Source: Acidimicrobiales bacterium (GTDB lineage: Bacteria > Actinomycetota > Acidimicrobiia > Acidimicrobiales > Aldehydirespiratoraceae). Taken from it: 49,063 nucleotides of DNA. The notes beneath the pieces are model-generated. The model was not told the origin of the DNA. It made no database searches and was given only the letters and a program-made list of their open reading frames with translations. Numbering within the stretch: the first letter of the stretch is position 1; every line of letters starts with the position of its first letter. This document shows, piece after piece, positions 17,566 to 24,811 of the stretch. A program made the translations under genes and the position numbers. The DNA is taken from the NCBI GenBank assembly GCA_029247365.1, contig JAQWLJ010000029.1, positions 1-49,063 on the forward strand, written 5' to 3'.

Positions 17566-17585
17566 ATTCAGTGCAGTGTCTGAAT
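17566..17585. promoter_or_regulatory. Inverted repeat between TetR gene and F420 oxidoreductase
   Basis: ATTCAG and CTGAAT are separated by 8 bp. The site is 63 bp upstream of the TetR start and 140 bp upstream of the oxidoreductase start, so it could be a TetR operator. Its sequence differs from the palindrome at 16907. Confidence 0.4.
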
Positions 17586-17711
17586 CGTTGGGTCCAAAGT
17601 GGGAGGGAACCACCTCATACCTCTCTATCGGCGCAGACCTGCAGGACGTGAAACAGAATCGTTGGTCAACTCACCGGTTCATGACGTTGGTCACCTCGAC
17701 CGACCCGCCGG

Positions 17712-17717
17712 TACGGT
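17712..17717 (+). promoter_or_regulatory. Candidate leaderless -10 (TACGGT) of the F420 oxidoreductase
   Basis: TACGGT ends 7 nt before the ATG at 17725, with no Shine-Dalgarno sequence between. Confidence 0.5.
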
Positions 17718-17724
17718 GCCGTCC

Positions 17725-18735
17725 ATGAAGATCGATGTCAGCTTGGGCGGGGACCTGACGGCTGCAGCCGAACGAGGGCGATCGCTGCTCGCCGCCGAGC
17801 TCGATGGCGCTTTCACATTCGAGGGGAACAGCGATGTGTTCTTCCCCCTCGCCGCTGCTGCAGGCTGTGGGCTCGACCTCTACACCAACGTGGCAATCGC
17901 GTTCCCTCGCTCGCCAATGCATCTCGCTTACCAGGCGTGGGACCTGCAGCGGGCGTCTGGCGGGCGGTTCGCGCTCGGGTTGGGCACCCAGGTCAAAGCC
18001 CATATCGAGCGCCGCTACTCGTCGACGTGGGACCGCCCCGTGGGTCGGTTCGTCGACATGATCAAAGCCACGAAGGCGATCTGGGCGAACTGGACCGACG
18101 ACACACCGCTTGACCACGTGAGCGACTTCCACCGCTTCGACCTGATGGTTCCGACCTTCGTACCACCCCCACTCGGCGACGACATCGCTCCCCCACCGAT
18201 CTGGGCTGGAGCACTCGGGCCCCAGATGACGAAGGCGATGGCTCGCCATGCCGACGGCATCATCATCCACCCGTTCAACACGGGCTCGTTCCTCGACGCC
18301 ATCACGATGCCGCTCATAGACGAAGGCCTCACCGCCGGCGGACGAGACCGCTCGTCGCTCACGCTCAACGTCGGCTGTATCTGCTCACCGAGTGTCACCG
18401 ACGAAGAGTTCGAGCGCTCATCGAAGTCGATGCGCAACAACCTCGCGTTCTACGCATCGACACCTGCCTACCGGGTCACACTCGACCACCACGGCCTTGG
18501 GGACATCCAGCCCAAGCTCAAGGAGATGACCAAGACCGGCCGCTGGGCCGAGATGGCGTCGGTACTCGATGATGAGCTGCTCGATCTCCTCGCAATACGT
18601 GGCACGCCGGTGCAGTGCGCGGCTCGACTCCACAAGGAGTACGGCGCCTTCGCCGACCGGATGTCACTCACAACCCACAACGCCTCTGACCAGGCGCTCG
18701 GTCAGATGAAAGCGGCGCTCGTCGCGATCAGCTGA
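17725..18735 (+). CDS. F420-dependent luciferase-like oxidoreductase (MSMEG_2256/TIGR03617-like)
   Basis: This 336-residue TIM-barrel protein starts MKIDVSLGGDL and carries FTFEGNSDVFFPLA, the AWDLQRASGGRFALGLGTQVKAHIERR block and PPPIWAGALGPQM, typical of one F420-dependent LLM subfamily. It likely uses reduced F420 in lipid or steroid breakdown; the substrate is unknown. It is divergent from the TetR/DUF35/Ltp genes, as Rv3520c is from Rv3521. Its stop overlaps the end of the convergent ArsC gene within the 8-bp palindrome TCAGCTGA. Confidence 0.88.
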   Translation: MKIDVSLGGDLTAAAERGRSLLAAELDGAFTFEGNSDVFFPLAAAAGCGLDLYTNVAIAFPRSPMHLAYQAWDLQRASGGRFALGLGTQVKAHIERRYSSTWDRPVGRFVDMIKATKAIWANWTDDTPLDHVSDFHRFDLMVPTFVPPPLGDDIAPPPIWAGALGPQMTKAMARHADGIIIHPFNTGSFLDAITMPLIDEGLTAGGRDRSSLTLNVGCICSPSVTDEEFERSSKSMRNNLAFYASTPAYRVTLDHHGLGDIQPKLKEMTKTGRWAEMASVLDDELLDLLAIRGTPVQCAARLHKEYGAFADRMSLTTHNASDQALGQMKAALVAIS

Positions 18736-19096
18736 AGATCTCGGCGAGCCGGTCCTTCGCCTTCACGCCATCGAGAGGCCGCCCGATGATCGCCTTCTTG
18801 GTGGTGACGACAATGGGCCGCTGCAGCAGCCGCGGGTAGCGCACCAGTACCTCGACCACTGCGTCGACGTTGCCGACATAGTCGTCTTCGTTGAGTTCGA
18901 GCTTTTTGAACTGGCTGTCCTTGCGAACGAGATTCTCGACGGGATCCTCGAGCTTGGCGATCAGCGCGCGCAGCGTCGCCTCGTCGGGCGGGTTCTTCGT
19001 GTAACGGATCTCTTCGAACTCGACACCGTTCTCCGTGGCGACCGCCACGGCGTTCTGAGACGAGTTTCAATGCGGGTTGTGATAGATCGCAGTCAT
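18728..19096 (-). CDS. ArsC-family reductase with in-frame TGA (probable selenocysteine) at the catalytic Cys
   Basis: The 122-codon frame reads MTAIYHNPH, then TGA (19067-19069), then NSSQNAVAV and a complete ArsC-family body (ENGVEFEEIRYTKNPPDEATLR, VRKDSQFKKL, QRPIVV, IIGRP). In ArsC proteins the motif is HNPxC(S/N)xS, so the TGA takes the exact place of the nucleophilic Cys. A ribosome site (AAGGTGG) precedes the ATG at 19096, so translation should begin before the TGA. Directly after the TGA is a hairpin with a GGUC loop (see 19017-19066), the form of a bacterial SECIS. Reading the TGA as selenocysteine is therefore likely. Otherwise the protein would start at the later GTG (19048) without its active site. 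ArsC-type proteins reduce arsenate or act as glutaredoxin-like reductases; the real substrate is unknown. A Cys-to-stop mutation is the alternative, and a decayed gene does lie next door. Confidence 0.8.
19017..19066 (-). promoter_or_regulatory. Candidate bacterial SECIS element
   Basis: Starting on the base after the TGA, AACUCG (19066-19061) can pair with CGAGUU (19022-19017). Inside, CCGUGGC (19050-19044) pairs perfectly with GCCACGG (19039-19033) around the tetraloop GGUC (19043-19040). The loop begins 24 nt after the TGA, within the usual bacterial SECIS distance. Its sequence equals the SelB-contacting GGUC loop of E. coli fdhF. Confidence 0.75.
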
Positions 19097-19136
19097 CGTG
19101 ACGCCACCTTAGAGCACCAAGCCGGCGTCAGGCTTT

Positions 19137-19926
19137 TCAGTTCTCGATACCGGTCGCGTTGGGCCAACGGTCGGCCACGACCGCACCGATCACACCAGGA
19201 AACTGCTGCATGTAACCGGCCAGGCCGGGCATGAGTTCGGGCTCGAGTAGCGGTCGCTGACCAGCAGTCGACTTCCAAGGAACTCGAAGGCCATCCGTCC
19301 CTCGCTGCGCACGATCAGATCGATCAAGCGGGCCTCTAGGAGACGGCGGGCGAAGCGTCGATCCTCGGAAATGACGTGATACGTCGTGTTGAACAGATCG
19401 GACTAAACGTCGAGGTTGAGGCGCGTTGCGTTGGCGAACCGCTTTGAGACCAGGTTTTCGTACGTGATGAGCGTGCGAGGCGAATTGATCAGGCGACCGA
19501 CGATTGTGGCAGTTACCTTCGACCCCGGCCCCGGCGGGTGGTCTTGGATCGGCCCCTGCGTTGGTTGACCTCGTGCTCGGTGTACCTGTGCGCGTCAAAG
19601 ACGTGCACGATCGCCGGCCCGGGTTCAGCGGTGACAACGTTGCTTCCAATCCATGTTGATCGACTGTCGGGAGCGAGCAGGCGAAAGTGGTTGCGGGTAA
19701 GCCCGGGCCCGTCCTGTTCCTGGAACCGGTGACCAGCCGCCAGCGCCGCCTTCTGGATCTGCTCAGACCGGCCACGCCACTTCGCCAGCGACGGCAGCAT
19801 CCACAGGCCAACAGCGACAACGACGACGATCAGTAGCAATGGCGTCCACCATGCCTCGCTCAAGACACCGATGACCGTTCGCTCTGCCGTATCGGCAGGC
19901 GACGACTGGACAAGCGGGGCGATCAC
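19137..19926 (-). pseudogene. Decayed membrane-protein gene (two frameshifts and a TAG stop)
   Basis: The 5' part (from the GTG at 19926) encodes a protein with one transmembrane helix (WWTPLLLIVVVVAVGLWML) and a soluble domain, ending early at 19513. The homologous reading then continues in a second frame (SKVTATIVGRLINSP, ENLVSKRFANATRLNLDV), hits a TAG at 19403-19405, and goes on (SDLFNTTYHVISEDRRFARRLLEARLIDL). Near 19240 it moves to a third frame (LLEPELMPGLAGYMQQFPG) and ends at 19137. The three pieces together look like one continuous protein of about 260 residues of unknown function. Three separate lesions make real decay more likely than a sequencing error. Confidence 0.75.
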
Positions 19927-19936
19927 CGTGCTCCAT

Positions 19937-19973
19937 CGGCACCGGTTGGCGCGGCTGTGAGCCGCCGGTGCCG
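19937..19973 (-). terminator. Strong hairpin downstream of the PII gene
   Basis: CGGCACCGG pairs perfectly with CCGGTGCCG, and a smaller GGC/GCC hairpin lies inside. It starts 14 bp after the PII stop codon. No T-run is seen. It also separates PII from the decayed gene. Confidence 0.6.
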
Positions 19974-19986
19974 AGCAACAAGTCGA

Positions 19987-20364
<378 letters not shown>

Positions 20365-20470
20365 TCACTCTGACCCGACATGACACATAATGCACTCGTG
20401 ACGGTTTGTGTGCCAACTAGATCAGCAATTCATGCAAGAAAGCAGACATACTTTGGCATCAATTCTGTAT

Positions 20471-20486
20471 ATTGTATCAATACAAT
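20471..20486 (+). promoter_or_regulatory. Palindromic operator overlapping the GntR-gene -10
   Basis: ATTGTAT and ATACAAT form a perfect 7-2-7 palindrome. Its last six bases, TACAAT (20481-20486), are also a consensus -10 and end 6 nt before the ATG at 20493, so the mRNA should be leaderless. A repressor bound here would block its own promoter. AT-rich palindromes of this kind are typical of YtrA-type GntR regulators. Confidence 0.7.
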
Positions 20487-20492
20487 ACTCGT

Positions 20493-20948
20493 ATGAGTGA
20501 CACCGAGCCCGACCTCAACCCCGTTATCGAGTACACCGACCGGGCCGGCGAGCCCCGCCGACTCGTCATCCGTCTCGATCCCCGCAGTGGCGTCCCCCGC
20601 TTCGAGCAACTCCGGGCTCAACTGTCCGTGATGGTGGCGGTCGGTCGCCTCTCTCCCGCTGACCGACTTCCCACCGTGCGCGACCTCGCCCGTCAGCTGG
20701 GCCTGGCGCCAGGCACTGTCGCTCGTTCGTATCGCGAACTCGAACGCGATGGCGTTGTGGTCACGCGCGGCCGAGCAGGAACGTTTGTGGCCGACGAACC
20801 ACCCCACAGCGAGCCACTCCGCGAACGCCGCGAGCGGCTGCGGACCGCGGCCCTCCGTTACGTCTTCGACATGCAACAGCTCGGGGTCGCAGAGGCCGAC
20901 ATCGCCACCGCCGTAGCCGAGGCCGTACGCGACGATGCCCGCCCTTGA
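20493..20948 (+). CDS. YtrA-subfamily GntR transcriptional regulator
   Basis: This short regulator (151 residues) has the GntR winged helix (VPRFEQLRAQL, GRLSPADRLPTVRDLARQLGLAPGTVARSYRELERDGVVVTRGRAGTFV). It has only a brief helical tail, which defines the YtrA group. These usually repress an adjacent transporter operon, but none is seen here: the neighbours are PII (divergent) and an acyl-CoA dehydrogenase (convergent). The start codon is fixed by the TACAAT hexamer 6 nt upstream. The palindrome over that hexamer suggests autorepression. The same intergenic space serves glnB. Confidence 0.9.
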   Translation: MSDTEPDLNPVIEYTDRAGEPRRLVIRLDPRSGVPRFEQLRAQLSVMVAVGRLSPADRLPTVRDLARQLGLAPGTVARSYRELERDGVVVTRGRAGTFVADEPPHSEPLRERRERLRTAALRYVFDMQQLGVAEADIATAVAEAVRDDARP

Positions 20949-20961
20949 GCAGGCGGGCATC
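20934..20961 (+). terminator. Perfect 10-bp hairpin over the end of the GntR gene
   Basis: GATGCCCGCC pairs with GGCGGGCATC around an 8-nt loop that contains the TGA stop codon (20946-20948). No T-run follows. Confidence 0.65.
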
Positions 20962-21028
20962 GCGCGGTCCCCTGGAGGGAGGTTGTTCTTCATGATCTGC
21001 CCGCAGCCGACCGGCGTGGATTAGACGA

Positions 21029-22258
21029 TCAGGTCGCAATGTCGCGAAAAGCGACACCCTTGTCGGGGCGCGGTTCTTGCGGCAGTCCCAGCACGTTCTC
21101 GCCCACGATGTTGCGTTGGACCTCGTCGGTGCCGCCACCGATCCGTGACATCCATTGACACAGGAAGCCGGCGTTCTGCCAGAAGCCATTCATGGGGGCA
21201 TCGCTGCCGACGAGCATCGCCGCTCCGCCCATGATCTCCATGACCAGCGAACCCTGCAGTTCGAGTCGACGCGAGGCCGCGAGCTTCAGCACGGAGCTTT
21301 CGGGCCCGGGCATCTCGCCGCGGCTGGCGGCGGTTCGCACCCGATACGACAGATACCGGATCGTCGATTCCATCTCGACGAGCCGGGCCAACTGCTGGCG
21401 GACCGTTGGACGATGGTCGACCTTAAAGGCGCGGGCAAGTTCGACGACATCGGCGAACCCGAAGCGACCGGAGGTACCGATGCTCTGTCGTTCGTTCGAC
21501 AGCGTCGTGAGGATCGGTCCCCAACCGGCGTTGACGTCGCCAAGGACACAATCGAGTGGAACTCGGACCTCGTCGAGGAACACCTCGTTGAACTCAGCCC
21601 GGCCGTCGATCTGCTGCAACGGGCGGATCTCGATGCCAGGCGAGGTCATGTCGACGAGCAGGTACGTGATGCCGCTGTGTTTGGGGGCGTCAGGATCGGT
21701 GCGGACAAGCAACATGCCATGAGCCGCCTCGATCGCATTGGATGTCCACACCTTCTGCCCGGTCACCACCATCTCGTCGCCATCGATGATGCCCACCGCG
21801 CGAAGCCCGGCAAGATCGGAGCCGGCGTTGGGCTCGCTGAAGAGCTGGCACCAGGTTTCGACCCCTCGCAGCATCGGTTCGAGGTAGCGGGCCTTCTGGA
21901 CTTGGCTGCCGTGGCTGATGATCGTCGGACCGGCCATGCCGATGGACTGGGAGTACCCCCCGAGCGGCACGTCATAGGCAGCTTCCTCATCGGCAAAAAT
22001 CGCATTGAAGTGGCTTGACTCGCCCCGACCGCCGAACTCGACTGGCCAGGTCAGCCCCGCCCAACCCGCCTCAAACTTGGTTGTCTGCCAGTTCGCAGCT
22101 GCTACCCGAGCTGCCTCGGCCTCGTCGGTAGTCGGATGGATCGCCCAGTGGGACTCGGACCAGTCAATCGCACCGTCACGACGCGATGCGTGTCGTTCAA
22201 GAAAGGCGCGGCACTCAAGCCGCCACGCTGCCTCTTCGGGCGTATCGTCGAAGTCCAC
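21029..22258 (-). CDS. Acyl-CoA dehydrogenase
   Basis: The 409-residue flavoprotein shows the family blocks in order: GLTWPVEFGGRG, CQLFSEPNAGSDLAGL with GQKVWTSNA (FAD-binding middle domain), TYLLVDMTSPGIEIRPL, and the C-terminal RIGGGTDEVQRNIVGENVLGLP. It introduces the alpha-beta double bond in an acyl-CoA, passing electrons to ETF. The GTG at 22258 was chosen because it starts beside the stop of the SDR gene upstream and matches the family N-terminus (VDFDDTPEEAAWR). The natural substrate is not evident; the neighbouring SDR and the other lipid genes suggest a steroid or branched acid. Confidence 0.93.
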   Translation of the reverse strand: MDFDDTPEEAAWRLECRAFLERHASRRDGAIDWSESHWAIHPTTDEAEAARVAAANWQTTKFEAGWAGLTWPVEFGGRGESSHFNAIFADEEAAYDVPLGGYSQSIGMAGPTIISHGSQVQKARYLEPMLRGVETWCQLFSEPNAGSDLAGLRAVGIIDGDEMVVTGQKVWTSNAIEAAHGMLLVRTDPDAPKHSGITYLLVDMTSPGIEIRPLQQIDGRAEFNEVFLDEVRVPLDCVLGDVNAGWGPILTTLSNERQSIGTSGRFGFADVVELARAFKVDHRPTVRQQLARLVEMESTIRYLSYRVRTAASRGEMPGPESSVLKLAASRRLELQGSLVMEIMGGAAMLVGSDAPMNGFWQNAGFLCQWMSRIGGGTDEVQRNIVGENVLGLPQEPRPDKGVAFRDIAT

Positions 22259-22259
22259 G

Positions 22260-23159
22260 TCACGAGGCGCCGTACACGGGGGCCGGATCGGGCCCAGCGG
22301 CAATCGAGCGGTGAGCGAGATCGCCGGCTTCCTCGGCAGACATCTGTCGTTCGCCAACCGACTCGACCGGCCCCTTCTGCCAACCGTCGCACATGTTGAG
22401 CTGGCCACCACTGGCTTCAAAGACCCGACCGGTCAAATCGCACGCGCCGCTTCCCAACCACACGACGAGAGGTGAGACGTTGTCGGGCGCTTTCGGATCC
22501 CAGCCGTCGGGAGCCTCTGCGTCGTAGAAGATCCCAGCCGTCATTCGGGTCCGGGCATCAGGGGCAACCGCATTGGCCATAACCCCGTACCGGCCCCACT
22601 CAGCCGCCTGCTGGATCGTGAGCTGGGCGATCGCCGCCTTCGCTGCTGCGTAGTTGCCCTGGCCGATCGAGCCGCTGAGTCCGGCACCCGACGAGGTATT
22701 CACCACGCGGGCCACCACGTCCTCGCCCGACTTTGCTCGCTCTCGCCAGTGTTCGATCGCATGCCGCGCCGGCGCAAAGTGGCCCTTCAAGTGCACGCGG
22801 GTGACCGAGTCCCATTCGTCTTCTGACATCCCGGCGAGCATCCGGTCGCGGAGAAAGCCAGCGTTCAGCACGAGCGTGTCGAGTCGACCGAACTCGTCGA
22901 CGGCCTGGCTGACCATCGCCTCGGCCTGGCTCCAGTCGGCAACATCGGCTGCGTTGGCTATCGCATCGCCACCAGCAGTGCGGATCTCAGCCACGACTTC
23001 CTCGGCCGCATTCGATGTGCCACCAGATCCGTCACGATCGACACCCAGATCGTTGACCACGACACGGGCGCCGGCCTCGGCGAACGCGAGCGCATGCGCA
23101 CGACCAAGGCCGCGGGCTGCACCGGTGACGATGACGACTCGTCCTTCACAGATTCCCAT
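22260..23159 (-). CDS. Short-chain dehydrogenase (peroxisomal multifunctional enzyme-type SDR)
   Basis: The 299-residue SDR has the NAD(P) motif TGAARGLGRAHA, an NDLGVDRDGSGGTSNAAEEVV segment typical of the SDR domain of MFE-2/HSD17B4-type proteins, NAG (VLNAGFLRD), and the S-Y-K centre (NTSSGAG, QGNYAAAKA). It likely oxidises a 3-hydroxyacyl-CoA or hydroxysteroid-CoA. A C-terminal tail of about 40 residues follows the SDR fold. The acyl-CoA dehydrogenase downstream overlaps its end, so they form an operon. TAGGTT lies 8 nt before the ATG. Confidence 0.92.
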   Translation of the reverse strand: MGICEGRVVIVTGAARGLGRAHALAFAEAGARVVVNDLGVDRDGSGGTSNAAEEVVAEIRTAGGDAIANAADVADWSQAEAMVSQAVDEFGRLDTLVLNAGFLRDRMLAGMSEDEWDSVTRVHLKGHFAPARHAIEHWRERAKSGEDVVARVVNTSSGAGLSGSIGQGNYAAAKAAIAQLTIQQAAEWGRYGVMANAVAPDARTRMTAGIFYDAEAPDGWDPKAPDNVSPLVVWLGSGACDLTGRVFEASGGQLNMCDGWQKGPVESVGERQMSAEEAGDLAHRSIAAGPDPAPVYGAS

Positions 23160-23167
23160 GACCGCCC

Positions 23168-23173
23168 AACCTA
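23168..23173 (-). promoter_or_regulatory. Candidate leaderless -10 (TAGGTT) of the SDR operon
   Basis: TAGGTT on the minus strand ends 8 nt before the ATG at 23159. The rest of the 248-bp gap to the YbaK gene shows no other clear element. Confidence 0.4.
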
Positions 23174-23407
23174 CGCGGCGACCGGGAACCGGCGAGAATC
23201 ATGTGCTGCGTCGAGACCGATCTTCTCGGTCAACGCATCGGCTGGCCAGTCGGATTGGTACTGCACGGAACCGAACTCCAGCAAGGGCTATACCGACGCC
23301 AAGACAACTATCGGCGTTCAGGCCAAACCTGCCCGTCGCGCCCCTCGCTGGGCAGACGGCGAAGCACAGACGTGAATTTTTCGGCCCGAACCCGTCTCGC
23401 TTCGGCC

Positions 23408-23884
23408 TCAGCAGGTAAACCCGGCCGGTTCGGCGCCGGTCACTTCGAGCAGCTGTTGGGGGCCGATCGAAAAGCAGCGATCGGGCGTGCCACCAGCGCC
23501 GTAAATGACCTCGTGCTCGAGCAAGGCGGTGTCGATCAGCGTGGGGATCGCGGTGGGATGACCGAACGGTGGCGTACCCCCAATGGCATAGCCGGTCGAG
23601 GCAAGCGCTTCGCTGGCGTCAGCCATTCGAACCTCGCCACCAACGAGCGCACCGAGCGCCTCAAGATCGACCCGGTTGTGACCGGCGGTAAGTGCGAGCA
23701 CCGGCCCATCGGGCCCCATCACTAGCAACGACTTACAGATCTGACTCAGCTCACAGCCGATGGCTGCCGCAGCCTGCGCTGCCGTGCGCGTACCTTCTGG
23801 ATACACCACGGCATCGACATCGATCCCAAGCTCGCGCGCCGCGAAAACGAACCGTTCTGCGCCACTTGTCTTCGCCACCGTCAC
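23408..23884 (-). CDS. ybaK: YbaK/ProX-type aminoacyl-tRNA deacylase
   Basis: The 158-residue protein has the YbaK fold: SQICKSLLVMG with the conserved Lys, LTAGHNRVDL, and the substrate loop GYAIGGTPPFGHP. These enzymes hydrolyse misacylated tRNAs, such as Cys-tRNA-Pro, and act in trans. The GTG start overlaps the stop of the F420 oxidoreductase gene upstream (GTGA). The substrate among the YbaK/ProX/YeaK subgroups cannot be set by eye; the GGTPPFGH loop favours the YbaK/EbsC group. Confidence 0.88.
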   Translation of the reverse strand: MTVAKTSGAERFVFAARELGIDVDAVVYPEGTRTAAQAAAAIGCELSQICKSLLVMGPDGPVLALTAGHNRVDLEALGALVGGEVRMADASEALASTGYAIGGTPPFGHPTAIPTLIDTALLEHEVIYGAGGTPDRCFSIGPQQLLEVTGAEPAGFTC

Positions 23885-24810
23885 TCCCCTAGCTGCGCGA
23901 ACGCCTCGATGACCGTGGCACCGTAGGCCGCCACACGGTCGAGCGTCTCGCTCAGATCACGACCGTCAATGGTGACATTGTTGCCAGTCACTCCCAGCTC
24001 GGCGTAGGCGCCAAGCGCATCAAGGTGTTCGCTGGGCTGGAAGTCACGGGTCGCCGGGTTGCCCCCTTCACCGACGACGAACACGATCTCGATCGGTTCG
24101 GACCGTTCGGCCTGATTGGCTCGGCGCCAAAGGTCGCGAAGCATCACAGCCAGATCATCAGGACCCTCGAGCGAAGGGCTACGAACAGTGCGGGCATAGG
24201 CAGCCGGATTCGGCATCGGCATCCATCCCTGCGCGTGGTCGACGACCCGTTGTCGGGTGCGCGCTGCATTGCCACCGATCCAGATCGGGATCCGCCCACG
24301 TGGGGCCGCAGGGCGCGGAACGACCTCGTCGACGCGGTCACCACCGGCCATTACTTCCACCGAACCGTCGGCCCACAGCCGCCCGAGTGCATGGAGCGCA
24401 GCATCGAAGCGGGTGTTGCGTTCGTCGAACGGGACGTCGAGCGCCGCGAACTCACTTCGGAGATAGCCCACACCGACGCCAAGGGTGAGCCGACCACCAG
24501 CCAGCGTGTCGAGCGATGCGGCCGCCTTTGCCAGCACGAGTGGGTGGCGGTACGCCAAGGGGACAAGGTTGGTCAGCAGGCCAATCTCGGGATCGGCGAG
24601 CGCCACCGCTGTCAGCGCAACAAATGGATCAAACGTGTCGTGACCACCCCCCACGAGCCACCGGCGGGGCGGGGCCGGATGGTCGGTGACGAAGACGTGG
24701 TCGAACCCGCTGGCAGCCGCAGTCCGAGTGACCGCCGCGATCGCGTCGGCCGACTGAATCCACTGCGGCATCGGATGCGTGCCGACGGGGATCCCGAGGC
24801 CGAATCGCAC
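23881..24810 (-). CDS. F420-dependent luciferase-like oxidoreductase
   Basis: The 309-residue LLM-family TIM barrel has FDHVFVTDHPAPP, the VLAKAAASLDTLAGGRLTLGVGVGYLRSEFAALDVPFDER block and IPIWIGGNAARTRQR, as in the TIGR03619 type of F420-dependent enzymes. The GTG at 24810 fits the family N-terminus (MRFGLGIPVG) and lies at the stop of the amidohydrolase gene upstream. It is in one operon with that gene and with ybaK. The substrate is unknown. Confidence 0.88.
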   Translation of the reverse strand: MRFGLGIPVGTHPMPQWIQSADAIAAVTRTAAASGFDHVFVTDHPAPPRRWLVGGGHDTFDPFVALTAVALADPEIGLLTNLVPLAYRHPLVLAKAAASLDTLAGGRLTLGVGVGYLRSEFAALDVPFDERNTRFDAALHALGRLWADGSVEVMAGGDRVDEVVPRPAAPRGRIPIWIGGNAARTRQRVVDHAQGWMPMPNPAAYARTVRSPSLEGPDDLAVMLRDLWRRANQAERSEPIEIVFVVGEGGNPATRDFQPSEHLDALGAYAELGVTGNNVTIDGRDLSETLDRVAAYGATVIEAFAQLGE

Positions 24811-24811
24811 C

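Noticed and set aside
19081-19140. AAGCC/GGCTTTT inverted repeat between the decayed gene and the ArsC gene
   Set aside because: Its T-run points along the plus strand, where no gene ends nearby, and the stem is only 5 bp. It is not convincing as a terminator.
23160-23407. Possible riboswitch or RNA in the gap upstream of the SDR gene
   Set aside because: Only weak, imperfect repeats (GCCGATAG, GTCGGTATAG) are seen, no known riboswitch core, and the likely promoter lies within 8 nt of the SDR start.
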